This document shows, piece after piece, positions 6,527 to 6,568 of a DNA stretch of 6,568 nt. Made by a program: the position numbers and the translations under genes. The notes beneath the pieces were generated by a model that made no database searches, was not told the origin of the DNA, and saw only the letters and a list, made by a program, of their open reading frames with translations. Position 1 is the stretch's first letter, and the number at the start of each line of letters is the position of its first letter. Origin of the DNA: an uncultured Bacteroidales bacterium (GTDB taxonomy: Bacteria > Bacteroidota > Bacteroidia > Bacteroidales > F082); the NCBI GenBank assembly GCA_946410535.1, contig CAMKAR010000122.1, positions 1 through 6,568 of the forward strand, read 5' to 3'.

Positions 6527-6568
6527 TCATCTCACCACCACCTTCTTCACCTTCACGTTGTCGCCATT
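6527..6568 (-). CDS. C-terminal end of an upstream exported protein with a T9SS-type sorting-domain tail (partial)
   Basis: Reading the minus strand from the window edge gives NGDNVKVKKVVVR followed by TGA at 6527-6529. The VKVKKVVVR block ending just before the stop is the typical last strand of type A T9SS C-terminal domains (Por secretion system sorting domain), where a G-D/N turn precedes a Lys/Val-rich strand. Only 13 residues are visible, so the passenger protein is unknown. The proposed frame is the only one of the three minus frames giving this pattern and a stop in a sensible place before the intergenic element. Confidence 0.7.
   Translation of the reverse strand, partial: NGDNVKVKKVVVR

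Overview
The window looks like Bacteroidota (probably Bacteroidales) DNA. Three things support this: a gene tail ending in the lysine/valine-rich block typical of type IX secretion (T9SS) C-terminal sorting domains, a TAnnTTTG-type promoter element, and a giant exported protein built from MAM-like 'choice-of-anchor J'/cleaved-adhesin-type domains and fibronectin type III (FN3) domains. No genus can be assigned from the sequence alone.

One minus-strand reading frame, starting at 6254 and still open at base 1, fills about 95% of the window: 2084 codons without a stop. I followed it by translating the whole reverse strand and checking the frame at each domain boundary. It encodes a Sec signal peptide, one CUB-like domain, then a mosaic of repeated modules: CAJ-A, FN3-1, FN3-2, FN3-3 (unit 1); the same four (unit 2); a shortened CAJ-C + FN3-3 pair; then CAJ-A, FN3-1, FN3-2 (unit 3), which runs off the window. 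CAJ here means a choice-of-anchor-J/MAM-like beta-sandwich. The most unusual feature is that FN3-2 of units 1 and 3 is split in the middle by a second type of CAJ domain (CAJ-B, about 187 residues), while FN3-2 of unit 2 is intact. This is a domain-in-domain insertion with a nearly clean empty-site counterpart in the same gene.

Bases 6255-6526 are intergenic. They hold a likely promoter and short leader for the giant gene, a 10-bp hairpin that probably terminates the upstream gene, and a GC-rich inverted-repeat element. Bases 6527-6568 are the last 13 codons of another minus-strand gene whose end looks like a T9SS sorting domain. Both genes are probably exported surface or extracellular proteins. 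The giant one is likely an adhesin or matrix-type protein; its own C-terminal anchoring or sorting signal would lie beyond base 1.

No tRNA, rRNA, CRISPR array, transposase or integrase is visible. The long plus-strand open frames opposite the giant gene (the longest 331 codons) are antisense shadows of the repeated coding sequence.
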